Below, one piece after another: positions 17,355 through 24,985 of a stretch of DNA of 64,000 nt. Position numbers and translations under genes: made by a program. Source of the stretch: Palsa-1033 sp963735455 (GTDB taxonomy: Bacteria; Chloroflexota; Limnocylindria; Limnocylindrales; CSP1-4); NCBI GenBank assembly GCA_963735455.1, contig CAVTKZ010000004.1:62001-126000 (forward strand), written 5' to 3'. Under the pieces are notes generated by a model. The model had not been told where the DNA came from and ran no database searches. It worked only from the letters and a program-made list of their open reading frames with translations. The first letter of the stretch is position 1; every line of letters begins with the position of its first letter.

Positions 17355-17576
17355 TCAGCCGCGGGTCTGGTGCTGGGCCTCGTTGGCGAGCGCGAGCGCC
17401 TCGTCCTCGTCGAGGTCGTTCGTCGCCCAGAGGCGGTCGAGCAGGTCGAGGCCGAGATCTCGCCGAAGCGCCTCCTCGATCACGTCACTGTCGCCCTTGC
17501 CGAGCCGTGCCGCCCGCACCTTGACCGCGCGCAGCACCCCCGGGTCAATCGTCAGGGTCGTGCGAACCTTTGTCAT
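17355..17576 (-). CDS. Ribbon-helix-helix antitoxin
   Basis: 73-residue antitoxin upstream of the PIN toxin. The N-terminus MTKVRTTLTIDPGVLRAVKVRAA forms the beta-strand and first helix of an RHH/MetJ-Arc DNA-binding fold, and the acidic C-terminal tail (NDLDEDEALALANEAQ) would bind and mask the toxin. ATG 17576 has TATGAT 6 nt upstream (17588-17583), so the operon is probably leaderless. Short CATC/GATG dyads around that box (17583-17602) are plausible sites for autorepression by the antitoxin-toxin complex. Confidence 0.87.
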   Translation of the reverse strand: MTKVRTTLTIDPGVLRAVKVRAARLGKGDSDVIEEALRRDLGLDLLDRLWATNDLDEDEALALANEAQHQTRG

Positions 17577-17626
17577 CGATACATCATAGCATCAAGATGT
17601 GGCTGTCGGCCCCGGGAGAGGCGTCT

Positions 17627-17659
17627 GGAAAGGGCGTCGGAAAGGGCGTCGGAAAGGCT
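17627..17659. repeat. 12-bp tandem repeat (GGAAAGGGCGTC)
   Basis: Two perfect copies at 17627-17638 and 17639-17650 and a degenerate third start at 17651, in the gap between the antitoxin promoter and the end of the cyclase gene. No function is seen; it may be a slippage product. Confidence 0.5.
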
Positions 17660-17689
17660 GATCGTCTCGCGGATGTAGCCGGCGAGGCC

Positions 17690-18463
17690 TCAGGCCTTGC
17701 GGGAGGTCGAATAGCGGTCGTGCTGCTCGATGTCGCCGATCTCGAGCAGGCCGCGCAGCCCGGCGTCCACGAGGGCCTGATCGCCGGTCAGCCGGCCGAG
17801 CTCGACCCGCACCCGGGCGGTCGCCGGACGCGCCCCGGCGCCTTCGAAGAACTCGAGGGCGGCCCGTAGGGCCGAGGCATCGCCGTGGGCCAGGCCCCGA
17901 GACCGGTCGAGCTGGGCCTTGACGAGCCTGGCCTCGGGCAGGATCGCGGCGGCGACCGTCGTGAGCGTCTGGTCGGGCAGGACGAATCCGCGGTCCGAAA
18001 CGAATGACAAGGCTCGCTCGGTCGTCTCATAGCCGACGGCGCCGGTGTCGCTCGAGGCCAGCAACGCGGCAACGGCCGCCGGGTCGCCCTTCACGATCGC
18101 TCGATGCGTGTCGGCCCGGGAGGAGTCGTGGAAGGCTCCATCGATCTCGGCAATCGTCTCGCCCCAGCGGGTCATGCCCGCCTCGTCGCCCTTGGCGCGG
18201 GCCACCTGGAACGCCGCGATGAAGCCTCGGGTCGCATAGCCCGCTGCGACCCGATCGAGGAGCTGCCACAGGGCGTGAGCGCGGGAGGCGATCCGATCGA
18301 CCTCGCCCCAGTTGCCCTGAAGCGTGGCGGTCAGGGTCCACCACGCCGACAGGTGGAGGGCCCAGTTCGAGGCCTGTCCCGGCTGGAGCTGGGGGAACGT
18401 CGTCTCGCAGGTGGTCGCGGCCAGCTCCAGGTCCCCGGTCGTGTCGGCGGCCCAGACGACCAT
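17690..18463 (-). CDS. C-terminal part of the cyclase-AAA-TPR regulator (cyclase 3)
   Basis: Last 257 residues of the protein that begins at 20924, separated by a one-base insertion at 18524-18526. It consists of helical TPR-like repeats (TTCETTFPQLQPGQASNWALHL; IASRAHALWQLLDRVAAGYA). In the corrected frame the junction reads GWHWAIGLDLSERIDAACMVVW, consistent with uninterrupted helical repeats. No ribosome site or promoter precedes the ATG at 18463, so it is unlikely to be a separate gene. Confidence 0.8.
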   Translation of the reverse strand: MVVWAADTTGDLELAATTCETTFPQLQPGQASNWALHLSAWWTLTATLQGNWGEVDRIASRAHALWQLLDRVAAGYATRGFIAAFQVARAKGDEAGMTRWGETIAEIDGAFHDSSRADTHRAIVKGDPAAVAALLASSDTGAVGYETTERALSFVSDRGFVLPDQTLTTVAAAILPEARLVKAQLDRSRGLAHGDASALRAALEFFEGAGARPATARVRVELGRLTGDQALVDAGLRGLLEIGDIEQHDRYSTSRKA

Positions 18464-20924
18464 GCACGCCGCGTCGATCCGCTCGCTCAGGTCGAGCCCG
18501 ATCGCCCAGTGCCAGCCGGCGTCGGGCCGTGCTGGTCATCAAGGCATAGTCGCCCCGTTGCTGGGCGTTGCCGCCGATCCCGTCGAGGGCGGCGCTCTGC
18601 AGGTTCTTCTCGCCGTGGCGCGAGGCGAGTTCCAGGCCTTCCTGGGCGCTCGCGTCCGCCGCGGCCATCTCGGCCTCGGTCGGCACGCGGCCACCGGCAT
18701 TGATCCAGAACGGCAGGAAGGCCTCGGCGATCCGAAACCCGGCGATCGCCACCTCGTCGGTGACCTGGGGCAGGAGGCTGCGACCCTCCTCGAACATCGC
18801 GGCCAGCTCGGCCTCGCTCGGCCGCCCGGCGACGGATCCCTGCCAGCGGGTATGGAAGGTCAGGATCGTGTTGAGGATCCCCAGGACCCGATTGGGCGGC
18901 GCGTTGGTCGAACGGGCCAGACGGAGGGCGATCGTCATCGCCTCGATGCTGATGTCGCCGTGGACGAACGTGTTGCCGAGCCGCTCGTACAGGTCGAGAT
19001 GGCGATCCGGCGTGGCGAGCTCGATCGCCGCTCGCAGGTGACGGAGCGCCTCGACGTTGGCCGCGGCCGCCTCCGCGGCCGTTGCCGCGGCCTCGAGCCG
19101 GATCACGGCCTCGCGGCGCAGCTCCGGCGCGTCGTCGAGGTCGAGAGCCGTGGCCAGGGACGCGGCTTCGCGGGCATGGACGGCGATCAGCTCGGCGAAG
19201 GCATCGCCCTGGCCGCCAGCGCGCGACGCCAGCCAGTCCGCCGCCGCGTGGTGGAGGTGAGCCCGCTCGGCCCGCGGGAGCATCCCGTAGGCGACCTCGC
19301 GGATCAGGATGTGCCGGAAGCTGACCTCGTGCGCGCCCGACTGGCGGACGAGGTCGCGCTCGAGGAGATCCTCGAGGACCCGTTCGGCGTCGGCCGCCAG
19401 GGCCGGATCGAGGGCCGTGATCCCGGCCAGGGCAAAGCCGCGGCCGAAGATCGAGCCGACCTGGAGCATCCGCCGCTCGGCCGCCGAGAGCAGGTCGAGG
19501 CGGGCCAGGACCGTGGCCTGGACCGTGTCCGGCAGGCGCCGAAGCGCGTCCTGGACCAGGCCCGGCTCGAGGCTCGGGCCGACCTGCTCGACCAGGGCCC
19601 GGACGATCTCGCCGGCGTAGAACGGGTTGCCATCGGCCCGCTCGACGACCGCCTCGACCACGTCCGGGGCGATCCCCTCGACGAGGTGCTCGACCAGCGT
19701 GGCGACGTCCACGTCGGGCAGCGGCTCGAGCGACAGCGACAGGGCGTTGCGCCGGCCGCCGCTCCACGAGGCCCGCCGATCGAGCAGCTCGGGCCGGGCG
19801 ATCGCCACGATCAGGATCGGCAGGTCGGGTCGCGGCTGGACGAGCGAGTCGAGCAGGTCGAGGAGCGAATCGCTCGACCAGTGGAGGTCCTCCAGGACGA
19901 CGGTCAGCGGACCCTCCGTGGCGGCGGCTTCGATCGCCGTCCGCCAGGCGTTGAACAGGGCGCCCCGATCGGTGACCTCCAGGTCGATCGTGCCGATCGT
20001 GGCCAGGAGCGCGTCGGCGATCGCCGGCGCATCCTCGACGCCGCGCTCGCGGAGCCAGTCCGCGGTCATCCGGCGGGCCTCGTCGGGCGGGGTGTCGTCA
20101 TCGATCCCGACAAGCGTGCCGAGCACCGATCGCAGCGGCCAGTAGCTGAGGCGCTGGCCGTAGGGCAGGCACTGGGCGGTCGCCACGGTGCCGCCCCCGC
20201 TGATCTCGGGCAGCCGGTCGAGAAGCGCCTCGACGAGGCGGGTCTTGCCGGTCCCGGCCGGGGCCACGATGCTGACCAGGAACGGCCGTCGCTCGGTGAA
20301 GACCCGCCGGGCGACGAGCTCGAGCTGCATCAGGTCGGCGTCGCGGCCGATCATCGGCAGCTGCCGCCGGGATCGCGTTGCCCGCCCGACGAGCGCCCGG
20401 GCCGGGATCGGCAGGGCCTTGCCCTTCGCCTCGAGGCGGGCCGGCGGTCCGTACACGAAGCCGCTCGCCGATTGCGAGCTGCGCTCGGCGACGAGGATCG
20501 CCCACGGCTCGGCCTGCTGCTGGAGGCGGGCAGCGGTGTTGACCGCATCGCCGGTGATCAGGAAGTCCTCGCCGGCCGAGGCGTCGCGGCGGGCCACGAC
20601 CTCGCCGCTGGCGACGCCGAGCCGGATCGGCAGGCGCTCCTTCAGGCGCGGGTCGTCGCGGACGCGATCCCTGAGGTCGAGCGCGGCGCCGATCGCCCGC
20701 TCGGCGTCGTCGCCATGGGCCACCGGCAGGCCGAAGACCGCCATCACCGCGTCGCCGATGAACTTCTCGACCGTCCCGCCGTAGTCGCCGATCACCTCGC
20801 TGGCGATCGCGTAGTAGCGGGTCAGCAGGGCGCGCAGGTCCTCGGGATCGAGCTCCTCGCCGAGCGCGGTCGAGCCGGCCACGTCGGCGAACAGGATCGT
20901 GACGAGCCGGCGCTCCTCGGTCAT
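18027..20924 (-). CDS. Class III adenylate cyclase / AAA ATPase / TPR regulator (cyclase 3), N-terminal part
   Basis: Cytoplasmic signalling ATPase. Unlike cyclases 1 and 2 it lacks the zinc ribbon and begins directly with the cyclase (EERRLVTILFADVAGSTAL; EKFIGDAVMAVFG; DAVNTAARLQ), with metal Asp pair, Lys for adenine and Asn/Arg all present, so cAMP synthesis is expected. The AAA module has Walker A APAGTGKTRL and Walker B TVVLEDLHWSSD; the AAA lid and TPR repeats follow. Meaningful sequence in this frame ends near 18524, where GGGCC replaces GGCC; the literal stop at 18027 is out of frame. ATG 20924 is set by its position at the cyclase boundary and by overlap with a mini-ORF. About 1,075 residues when corrected. 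Confidence 0.87.
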   Translation of the reverse strand: MTEERRLVTILFADVAGSTALGEELDPEDLRALLTRYYAIASEVIGDYGGTVEKFIGDAVMAVFGLPVAHGDDAERAIGAALDLRDRVRDDPRLKERLPIRLGVASGEVVARRDASAGEDFLITGDAVNTAARLQQQAEPWAILVAERSSQSASGFVYGPPARLEAKGKALPIPARALVGRATRSRRQLPMIGRDADLMQLELVARRVFTERRPFLVSIVAPAGTGKTRLVEALLDRLPEISGGGTVATAQCLPYGQRLSYWPLRSVLGTLVGIDDDTPPDEARRMTADWLRERGVEDAPAIADALLATIGTIDLEVTDRGALFNAWRTAIEAAATEGPLTVVLEDLHWSSDSLLDLLDSLVQPRPDLPILIVAIARPELLDRRASWSGGRRNALSLSLEPLPDVDVATLVEHLVEGIAPDVVEAVVERADGNPFYAGEIVRALVEQVGPSLEPGLVQDALRRLPDTVQATVLARLDLLSAAERRMLQVGSIFGRGFALAGITALDPALAADAERVLEDLLERDLVRQSGAHEVSFRHILIREVAYGMLPRAERAHLHHAAADWLASRAGGQGDAFAELIAVHAREAASLATALDLDDAPELRREAVIRLEAAATAAEAAAANVEALRHLRAAIELATPDRHLDLYERLGNTFVHGDISIEAMTIALRLARSTNAPPNRVLGILNTILTFHTRWQGSVAGRPSEAELAAMFEEGRSLLPQVTDEVAIAGFRIAEAFLPFWINAGGRVPTEAEMAAADASAQEGLELASRHGEKNLQSAALDGIGGNAQQRGDYALMTSTARRRLALGDRARPERADRRGVHGRLGRRHDRGPGAGRDHLRDDVPPAPAGTGLELGPPPVGVVDPDRHASGQLGRGRSDRLPRSRPVAAPRSGRSGLCDPRLHRGVPGGPRQGRRGGHDPLGRDDCRDRWSLPRLLPGRHASSDREGRPGGRCRVAGLERHRRRRL

Positions 20925-20947
20925 CGCTGCCTCATGGCTTGATGGTA
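20922..20947 (-). promoter_or_regulatory. -10 box and four-codon leader ORF before cyclase 3
   Basis: On the minus strand TACCAT (20947-20942) is followed after 6 nt by ATG 20935, which encodes only M-R-Q-R before TGA (20923-20921). That TGA overlaps the cyclase ATG at 20924 as ATGA, and the AGG of the second codon can serve as a weak ribosome site. This suggests a leaderless mini-ORF translationally coupled to the cyclase. Confidence 0.4.
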
Positions 20948-21025
20948 CGTGGCCGGCGCACGCCGTTCCGGCGGATATCCCACTCACGTATCGGCGTCGC
21001 CCCGTCGCGATTCGGCCACGGAGTT

Positions 21026-21052
21026 GTCATCGAATCGTCATTCCCCCGTCAT
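21026..21052 (+). promoter_or_regulatory. Three GTCAT direct repeats at 11-bp spacing (Pho/OmpR-type box)
   Basis: GTCAT at 21026, 21037 and 21048, exactly 11 bp apart, 53-79 bp before the lipoprotein/DipZ operon. Head-to-tail repeats phased at 11 bp are the hallmark of PhoB/OmpR-family winged-helix response regulators, whose Pho box half-site in enterobacteria is TGTCAT. Which regulator acts here is unknown. Confidence 0.5.
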
Positions 21053-21104
21053 CTCCAGCGGCGAAGGTGAGCGGCGTACAGCCTCCGTAGCGAGAGATGC
21101 CAGG

Positions 21105-21380
21105 ATGCGTCGTTTCAACCTGTCCAGCCGTCGATGGCTGCTGCCACTCGCAGTGATCGCGGCGGTCGGTGCCGCCGCCTGCACGACCCCCGCGGGGGCG
21201 ACGTCCGCCCCGGCGAACAGTCCAGCACCCAGCGGCATGATGGAGGAGAGCCCGAGCCCGGCCGCGAGCGGGATGATGGAGGAGAGCCCGAGCCCAGCCG
21301 CGAGCGGGATGATGGAGGAGAGCCCGAGCCCAGCCGCGAGCGGGATGATGGAGGAGAGCCCCTCGCCGTCGGCGCCATAG
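21105..21380 (+). CDS. Small lipoprotein with tandem SGMMEESPSPAA repeats
   Basis: 91-residue exported lipoprotein. Residues 1-30 are a signal (RRWLLPLAVIAAVGAAAC) with Cys as probable lipidation site. The mature protein is little more than four 12-residue repeats SGMMEESPSPAA, rich in Met, Glu and Ser/Pro. Paired Met with acidic residues could bind copper or be a redox-sensitive Met store; this is inference. ATG 21105 is chosen from the signal peptide; an out-of-frame ATG is at 21097. One nucleotide separates its stop from the start of the DipZ-like gene, so the two are coupled. Confidence 0.75.
   Translation: MRRFNLSSRRWLLPLAVIAAVGAAACTTPAGATSAPANSPAPSGMMEESPSPAASGMMEESPSPAASGMMEESPSPAASGMMEESPSPSAP
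21231..21374 (+). repeat. Four 36-bp in-frame tandem repeats
   Basis: Units at 21231-21266, 21267-21302, 21303-21338 and 21339-21374. Units 2 and 3 are identical; unit 1 differs by two silent changes and unit 4 has a recoded 3' half. They encode the SGMMEESPSPAA unit. Confidence 0.9.
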
Positions 21381-21381
21381 G

Positions 21382-22713
21382 ATGGTCGTCATCCTCGGGT
21401 TCGCGTTCGTCGCCGGGATCCTCACGATCCTGGCTCCGTGCACCCTGCCTGTCGTCCCGTTGATCCTGGGCGCGGCCGCCGCGGACGGCCGCCGGCGGCT
21501 GGCCGGCCTGCTCCTCGGGTTCGGGCTCACGTTCGTCAGCGTCACGGTGCTGCTGGCATCGGTCCTCGCGGCCGTCGGGCTGACCACCGCCACCCTCCGG
21601 CCGGCGGCCGCGATCGTCCTCGGCGCGGTCGGGCTGGGCTTGGCGTTGCCTCGCATCGGTCGGTGGCTTGAGCGTGCGGCGACGCCATTGGCGGACCTCG
21701 GGTCTCGCCTCGCCGGAAGATCACCAGGCAGCGGCCTCGCCGGCGGCCTGGTCCTGGGCGGCGCGATCGGCCTGATCTGGGCACCGTGCGTCGGGCCGAT
21801 CATGGCGGCGGTGATCGCCGTCGCCGCCAGTCGCGGACCGACGCTCGAGACGGTCGCGATCGCGCTCGTGTACGTCGCGGGTGCCGCGGTCCCGCTGGGG
21901 CTGATCGCCGGCTGGGGGCAGCGCGCCACACGCCGGCTGGGAGCGATCTCGAGGGGCGGTCGAGTCCAGCGCTCGTTCGGGGTCGCGATGCTCCTCAGTG
22001 CGCTGCTCGTCGTGAGCGGCCTCGACTTGACCGTCGAGAACGGCGTGGTCGGCTTCCTGCCGGCGGACTGGACGGGCGCCCTTACCTCGGTCGAGGACCA
22101 GCCGGCCGTCCAGGACGGTCTCGCAGCCATGGAGGAACGAGCGGTGAACCAACCTGCGAACCCTGGCGCCGGACCTTCGGCCGGGGCGCCAGGCGGCGCC
22201 CAGGGCGGGCTGCCTGCGCCCCTGCCTGCGCCCCTGGCCGGCTCGCTGCCGGCCAACGTGACCCTCGAGGACCGGGGCCCGGCGCCCGACTTCAAGGGGA
22301 TCACGGCCTGGATCAACTCGCCCGGCCTGACGATGTCCGCCTTGCGCGGCAAGGTAGTACTGGTCGAGTTCTGGACCTTCGCCTGCATCAACTGCCAGCA
22401 CGTCCAGCCGTATGTCACGGCCTGGTCCGATCGCTACGGCCCGGCCGGGCTGGTCGTGGTCGGGGTCCACACGCCGGAGCTTTCGTTCGAGCGTGACCTG
22501 GGCAATGTCCGGCAGGCCGTCGCGCAGGCCGGGCTGCACTATCCGGTCGCATTCGATCCCAGCTTTGCGACCTGGAATGCCTACGCCAACAACTTCTGGC
22601 CGGCGTTCTACTTCATCGACAAGGACGGCCAGATCCGCCACACCCACTTCGGCGAGGGCGACTACGCCGGGTCGGAGCAGGTGATCCGCCAGCTGTTGGC
22701 CGCGCCGGGGTGA
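21382..22713 (+). CDS. DipZ/CcdA-like membrane thiol-disulfide transporter fused to thioredoxin domain
   Basis: 443-residue cytochrome c biogenesis/thiol-redox protein. The N-terminal half is a CcdA-type membrane domain with about six helices and the two active Cys in ILAPCTLPVVP and IWAPCVGPIMA. A Pro/Gly/Ala-rich linker (residues 245-285) leads to a thioredoxin/AhpC-like domain facing outside with FACINCQHVQPY (CxxC) and FNxNFWPAFYFIDKDG-like core. CcdA passes electrons from cytoplasmic thioredoxin to outside; the fused domain reduces substrate disulfides. Mycobacterial DipZ has the same order plus a C-terminal domain that is absent here. ATG 21382 follows the lipoprotein stop by 1 nt. Confidence 0.9.
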   Translation: MVVILGFAFVAGILTILAPCTLPVVPLILGAAAADGRRRLAGLLLGFGLTFVSVTVLLASVLAAVGLTTATLRPAAAIVLGAVGLGLALPRIGRWLERAATPLADLGSRLAGRSPGSGLAGGLVLGGAIGLIWAPCVGPIMAAVIAVAASRGPTLETVAIALVYVAGAAVPLGLIAGWGQRATRRLGAISRGGRVQRSFGVAMLLSALLVVSGLDLTVENGVVGFLPADWTGALTSVEDQPAVQDGLAAMEERAVNQPANPGAGPSAGAPGGAQGGLPAPLPAPLAGSLPANVTLEDRGPAPDFKGITAWINSPGLTMSALRGKVVLVEFWTFACINCQHVQPYVTAWSDRYGPAGLVVVGVHTPELSFERDLGNVRQAVAQAGLHYPVAFDPSFATWNAYANNFWPAFYFIDKDGQIRHTHFGEGDYAGSEQVIRQLLAAPG

Positions 22714-22888
22714 CCGACGCCGCCGGTCAAGAGTGGGCTGGGGCGAGCATGGCACGGGGCGACCCTGCGACGTCGCCACCAGCGAACAGAACGAGGGAAT
22801 CGACGGCATCGTGAGCCCCGAAGAGGGTCAACTCGCCTGGCCTTGGGCTTTTTGTTCGCGTCCGGCGGACGTTTCGTCGGTCTGATCG

Positions 22889-22910
22889 GGACCCGCACCC
22901 CTCGGGGTCC
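22889..22910. terminator. Weak hairpin between convergent genes
   Basis: GGACCC and GGGTCC arms (22889-22894, 22905-22910) around a 10-nt loop, between the convergent DipZ and cyclase-2 genes. No clear T-run follows; a TTTTT tract lies at 22848-22852 on the plus strand. Possible shared terminator, low support. Confidence 0.25.
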
Positions 22911-22972
22911 TCTTGGCCCCCGTTTGTTCTCCTGGGGCGAACGCGCGCAGAGGAGGCGCACCAAACCTCGAG

Positions 22973-24985
22973 TCAGGTCGGGGCAGGGCTCTCGATCGAG
23001 GAGGACCCCGCGGTCGAGGCTCGCGGTGATCGAGCGAGGGCGGAGCCGGCGCTCGCGCCCGCCACGGCGTCGTCGAGGAGCTTGAGCAGCGCGACGGCCC
23101 CGATCCGGATGAAGATCTCGCGGGCCTCGTCAATCGCGGCCAGGGTGCCGGTGTCTGGAGGCTGGATCAGCGTGGCCCGAACGATGGCTGCGATGCCGAG
23201 GTCAAGCGTGTAGCCGATCCGGCGGTTGATCGCGGCCGAGCTCGTGAACAGGAGCGCCGCCTCGGCCGGCTGGCCCTCCATCGCGAGCCTGCAGGCGTCG
23301 AGCTCGGAGAGCAGGGAATCCAGGCGCAGCGAAGGCCCCATGCCCTCCGAGACCAGCCTGATCGCGGTTCGGATCCCGTCGATATCGCCGAGGAGCGCCG
23401 CGGCTCGGGCGGCGAGCCCGCCACTGTCGTCGATCGTTTCCCACGAAGCGGCCGCAGCCGCGATGGCGCCGGCGTAGGCATCGGCGTGGCGGCCTTCGCA
23501 GAACGCTAGCCAGGCGGGGGCCATGTCGGCAACGTAGGACACGGTCGTGGGATTCGAGCTGCCGGCGGTGGTTCGAATGGCCTCGGCGTAGGCGGCCCGG
23601 GTTCCGTCGAAGTCACCCCTGGCCGCCAGGATCTGGCCGCGCATGATCTCGTAGCCGGCGATCATGTCGTCCGGAGGGTCTCGCGGCTCGACGGCATCGA
23701 TGTTGGCCAGCGCGCCGTCCCACTCGCCAAGGCCGAACTTCACGACGACCAGGAACCGGGAGAGGGCAAACTCCCAACCACCTTCGCCGAACCGACGGGC
23801 CAGGGCGATCCCGTCCTCGAGCAGCTGGCGGGCCTCGGTCGGATCGTCGGCGGCCACGAACCCGGCCAGGTTGTTGCGGGCGCGCAGGTTGGTCCCGGTC
23901 AACCCGCGCCGTTCGGCCAGGTCCAGGGCGCCGCGCAGCAGCGCCACCGCCTCGTACCAGCGATTGTCGTTGGCGAGGCAGGTCGATTTCGAGATCAGGG
24001 CATTGGCGATCACGATCGCATCCCGGGCCCGGCCGGCGTATTCGAGGGCAGCATCGGCCGCTTCACGACCGGGCCCAGGCTCGCCGTGGAGCGAATACGC
24101 CCGGGCCAGCTCGGCGTGGAGCGCCCCAAGCTCGCGGTCCCCGACGTGCTCGCGGACCTCGTCGATCGCCTTCGTCAGGAGGGCGATCGCAGGTTCGTTG
24201 AACGTCCCGTTGACCAGGATCCGTGAGCGCCCGACCAGCGCGTCGGCCAGCATCGACCAGGCGTTGTTCGCCCGCGCCCACGACTCGACATCGACGAAAT
24301 ACGCGGCGGCCGCATCGAACTGGGCGGCAGCTTCGGAGCTCCCGGCCGCGGCGAGGCGGAGCCCTGCCTGGTCGGCCTCGTCGGGCGTCACCTTGATCGC
24401 CTGGTCGAGGAAGCTGACGGCCTGGGCCTGGGACCCGAGCGCGATCGCCCGGTCAGCGGCGCTCCGGAGCGCGATCCGGGCCTGGCCGGCGAGCGCGTCG
24501 GCCTCCGGGCCCTCGGGCGCGTTCTGATGGGCGGCGAGGTAGTGGCCGGCAAGGGCTCCGGCGAGCTCGTCCGATCCGAGCGACTCGAAGTAGCGGGCCG
24601 CGGCCAGGTGGCGCGTCTTGCGATCGCGCTTGGCCAGCATCCCGTAGGCGACCTCGCGGATCAGGGCCTGGACGAAGGCATATTGCCCGCGCTCGGGCGA
24701 GCGTGGATCGCTGCCGACGGTGAGCAGCTCGCGCTTGACCAGGGCCTGCATCCGGGGCTTGATCGCGGTCTCGTCCTGGCCGCTGACGGCGGCGAGGCCC
24801 GAAGGGGTGAAGCTCTGGCCGAGGACCGCCGCGTCGAGGATCAGGGCACGGTCTTCCGGCGGGAGGCCATCGAGCCGGGCGGCGATCAGGGCGGTCAGCG
24901 TCTCGGGCACGGCGAGGGAGGTCAGGTCGCCGACCGGGACGTAGACGTCATCCTTGAGCGCCAGCTTGCCCTCGGCCAGGAGCAT
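22973..24985 (-). CDS. C-terminal part of zinc-ribbon cyclase-AAA regulator (cyclase 2; TPR region)
   Basis: Continuation of the gene at 26537 after a one-base insertion at 25062-25064. Begins within the AAA lid (MLLAEGKLALKDDVYVPVGDLTSLAVPETLTALIAARLDGL) and runs into TPR repeats (AVALLRGALDLAERRGLTGTNLRARNNLA), ending in Ser/Ala-rich sequence. It aligns along its length with the cyclase-1 tail at 3048-5069, including GQYAFVQALIREVAYGMLAKR. As in the other copy, the break is best read as a sequence error in a single gene. Confidence 0.85.
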   Translation of the reverse strand: MLLAEGKLALKDDVYVPVGDLTSLAVPETLTALIAARLDGLPPEDRALILDAAVLGQSFTPSGLAAVSGQDETAIKPRMQALVKRELLTVGSDPRSPERGQYAFVQALIREVAYGMLAKRDRKTRHLAAARYFESLGSDELAGALAGHYLAAHQNAPEGPEADALAGQARIALRSAADRAIALGSQAQAVSFLDQAIKVTPDEADQAGLRLAAAGSSEAAAQFDAAAAYFVDVESWARANNAWSMLADALVGRSRILVNGTFNEPAIALLTKAIDEVREHVGDRELGALHAELARAYSLHGEPGPGREAADAALEYAGRARDAIVIANALISKSTCLANDNRWYEAVALLRGALDLAERRGLTGTNLRARNNLAGFVAADDPTEARQLLEDGIALARRFGEGGWEFALSRFLVVVKFGLGEWDGALANIDAVEPRDPPDDMIAGYEIMRGQILAARGDFDGTRAAYAEAIRTTAGSSNPTTVSYVADMAPAWLAFCEGRHADAYAGAIAAAAASWETIDDSGGLAARAAALLGDIDGIRTAIRLVSEGMGPSLRLDSLLSELDACRLAMEGQPAEAALLFTSSAAINRRIGYTLDLGIAAIVRATLIQPPDTGTLAAIDEAREIFIRIGAVALLKLLDDAVAGASAGSALARSPRASTAGSSSIESPAPT

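Noticed and set aside
18324..20942. 872-codon open frame on the plus strand opposite cyclase 3
   Set aside because: Translation is a Gly/Arg/Asp/Leu-rich low-complexity string with no motifs, exactly antisense to a conserved gene. Long antisense frames are expected at this GC content.
21231..21374. 36-bp tandem repeats as a CRISPR-like array
   Set aside because: No unique spacers; the repeats are directly adjacent, in frame and code a regular peptide.
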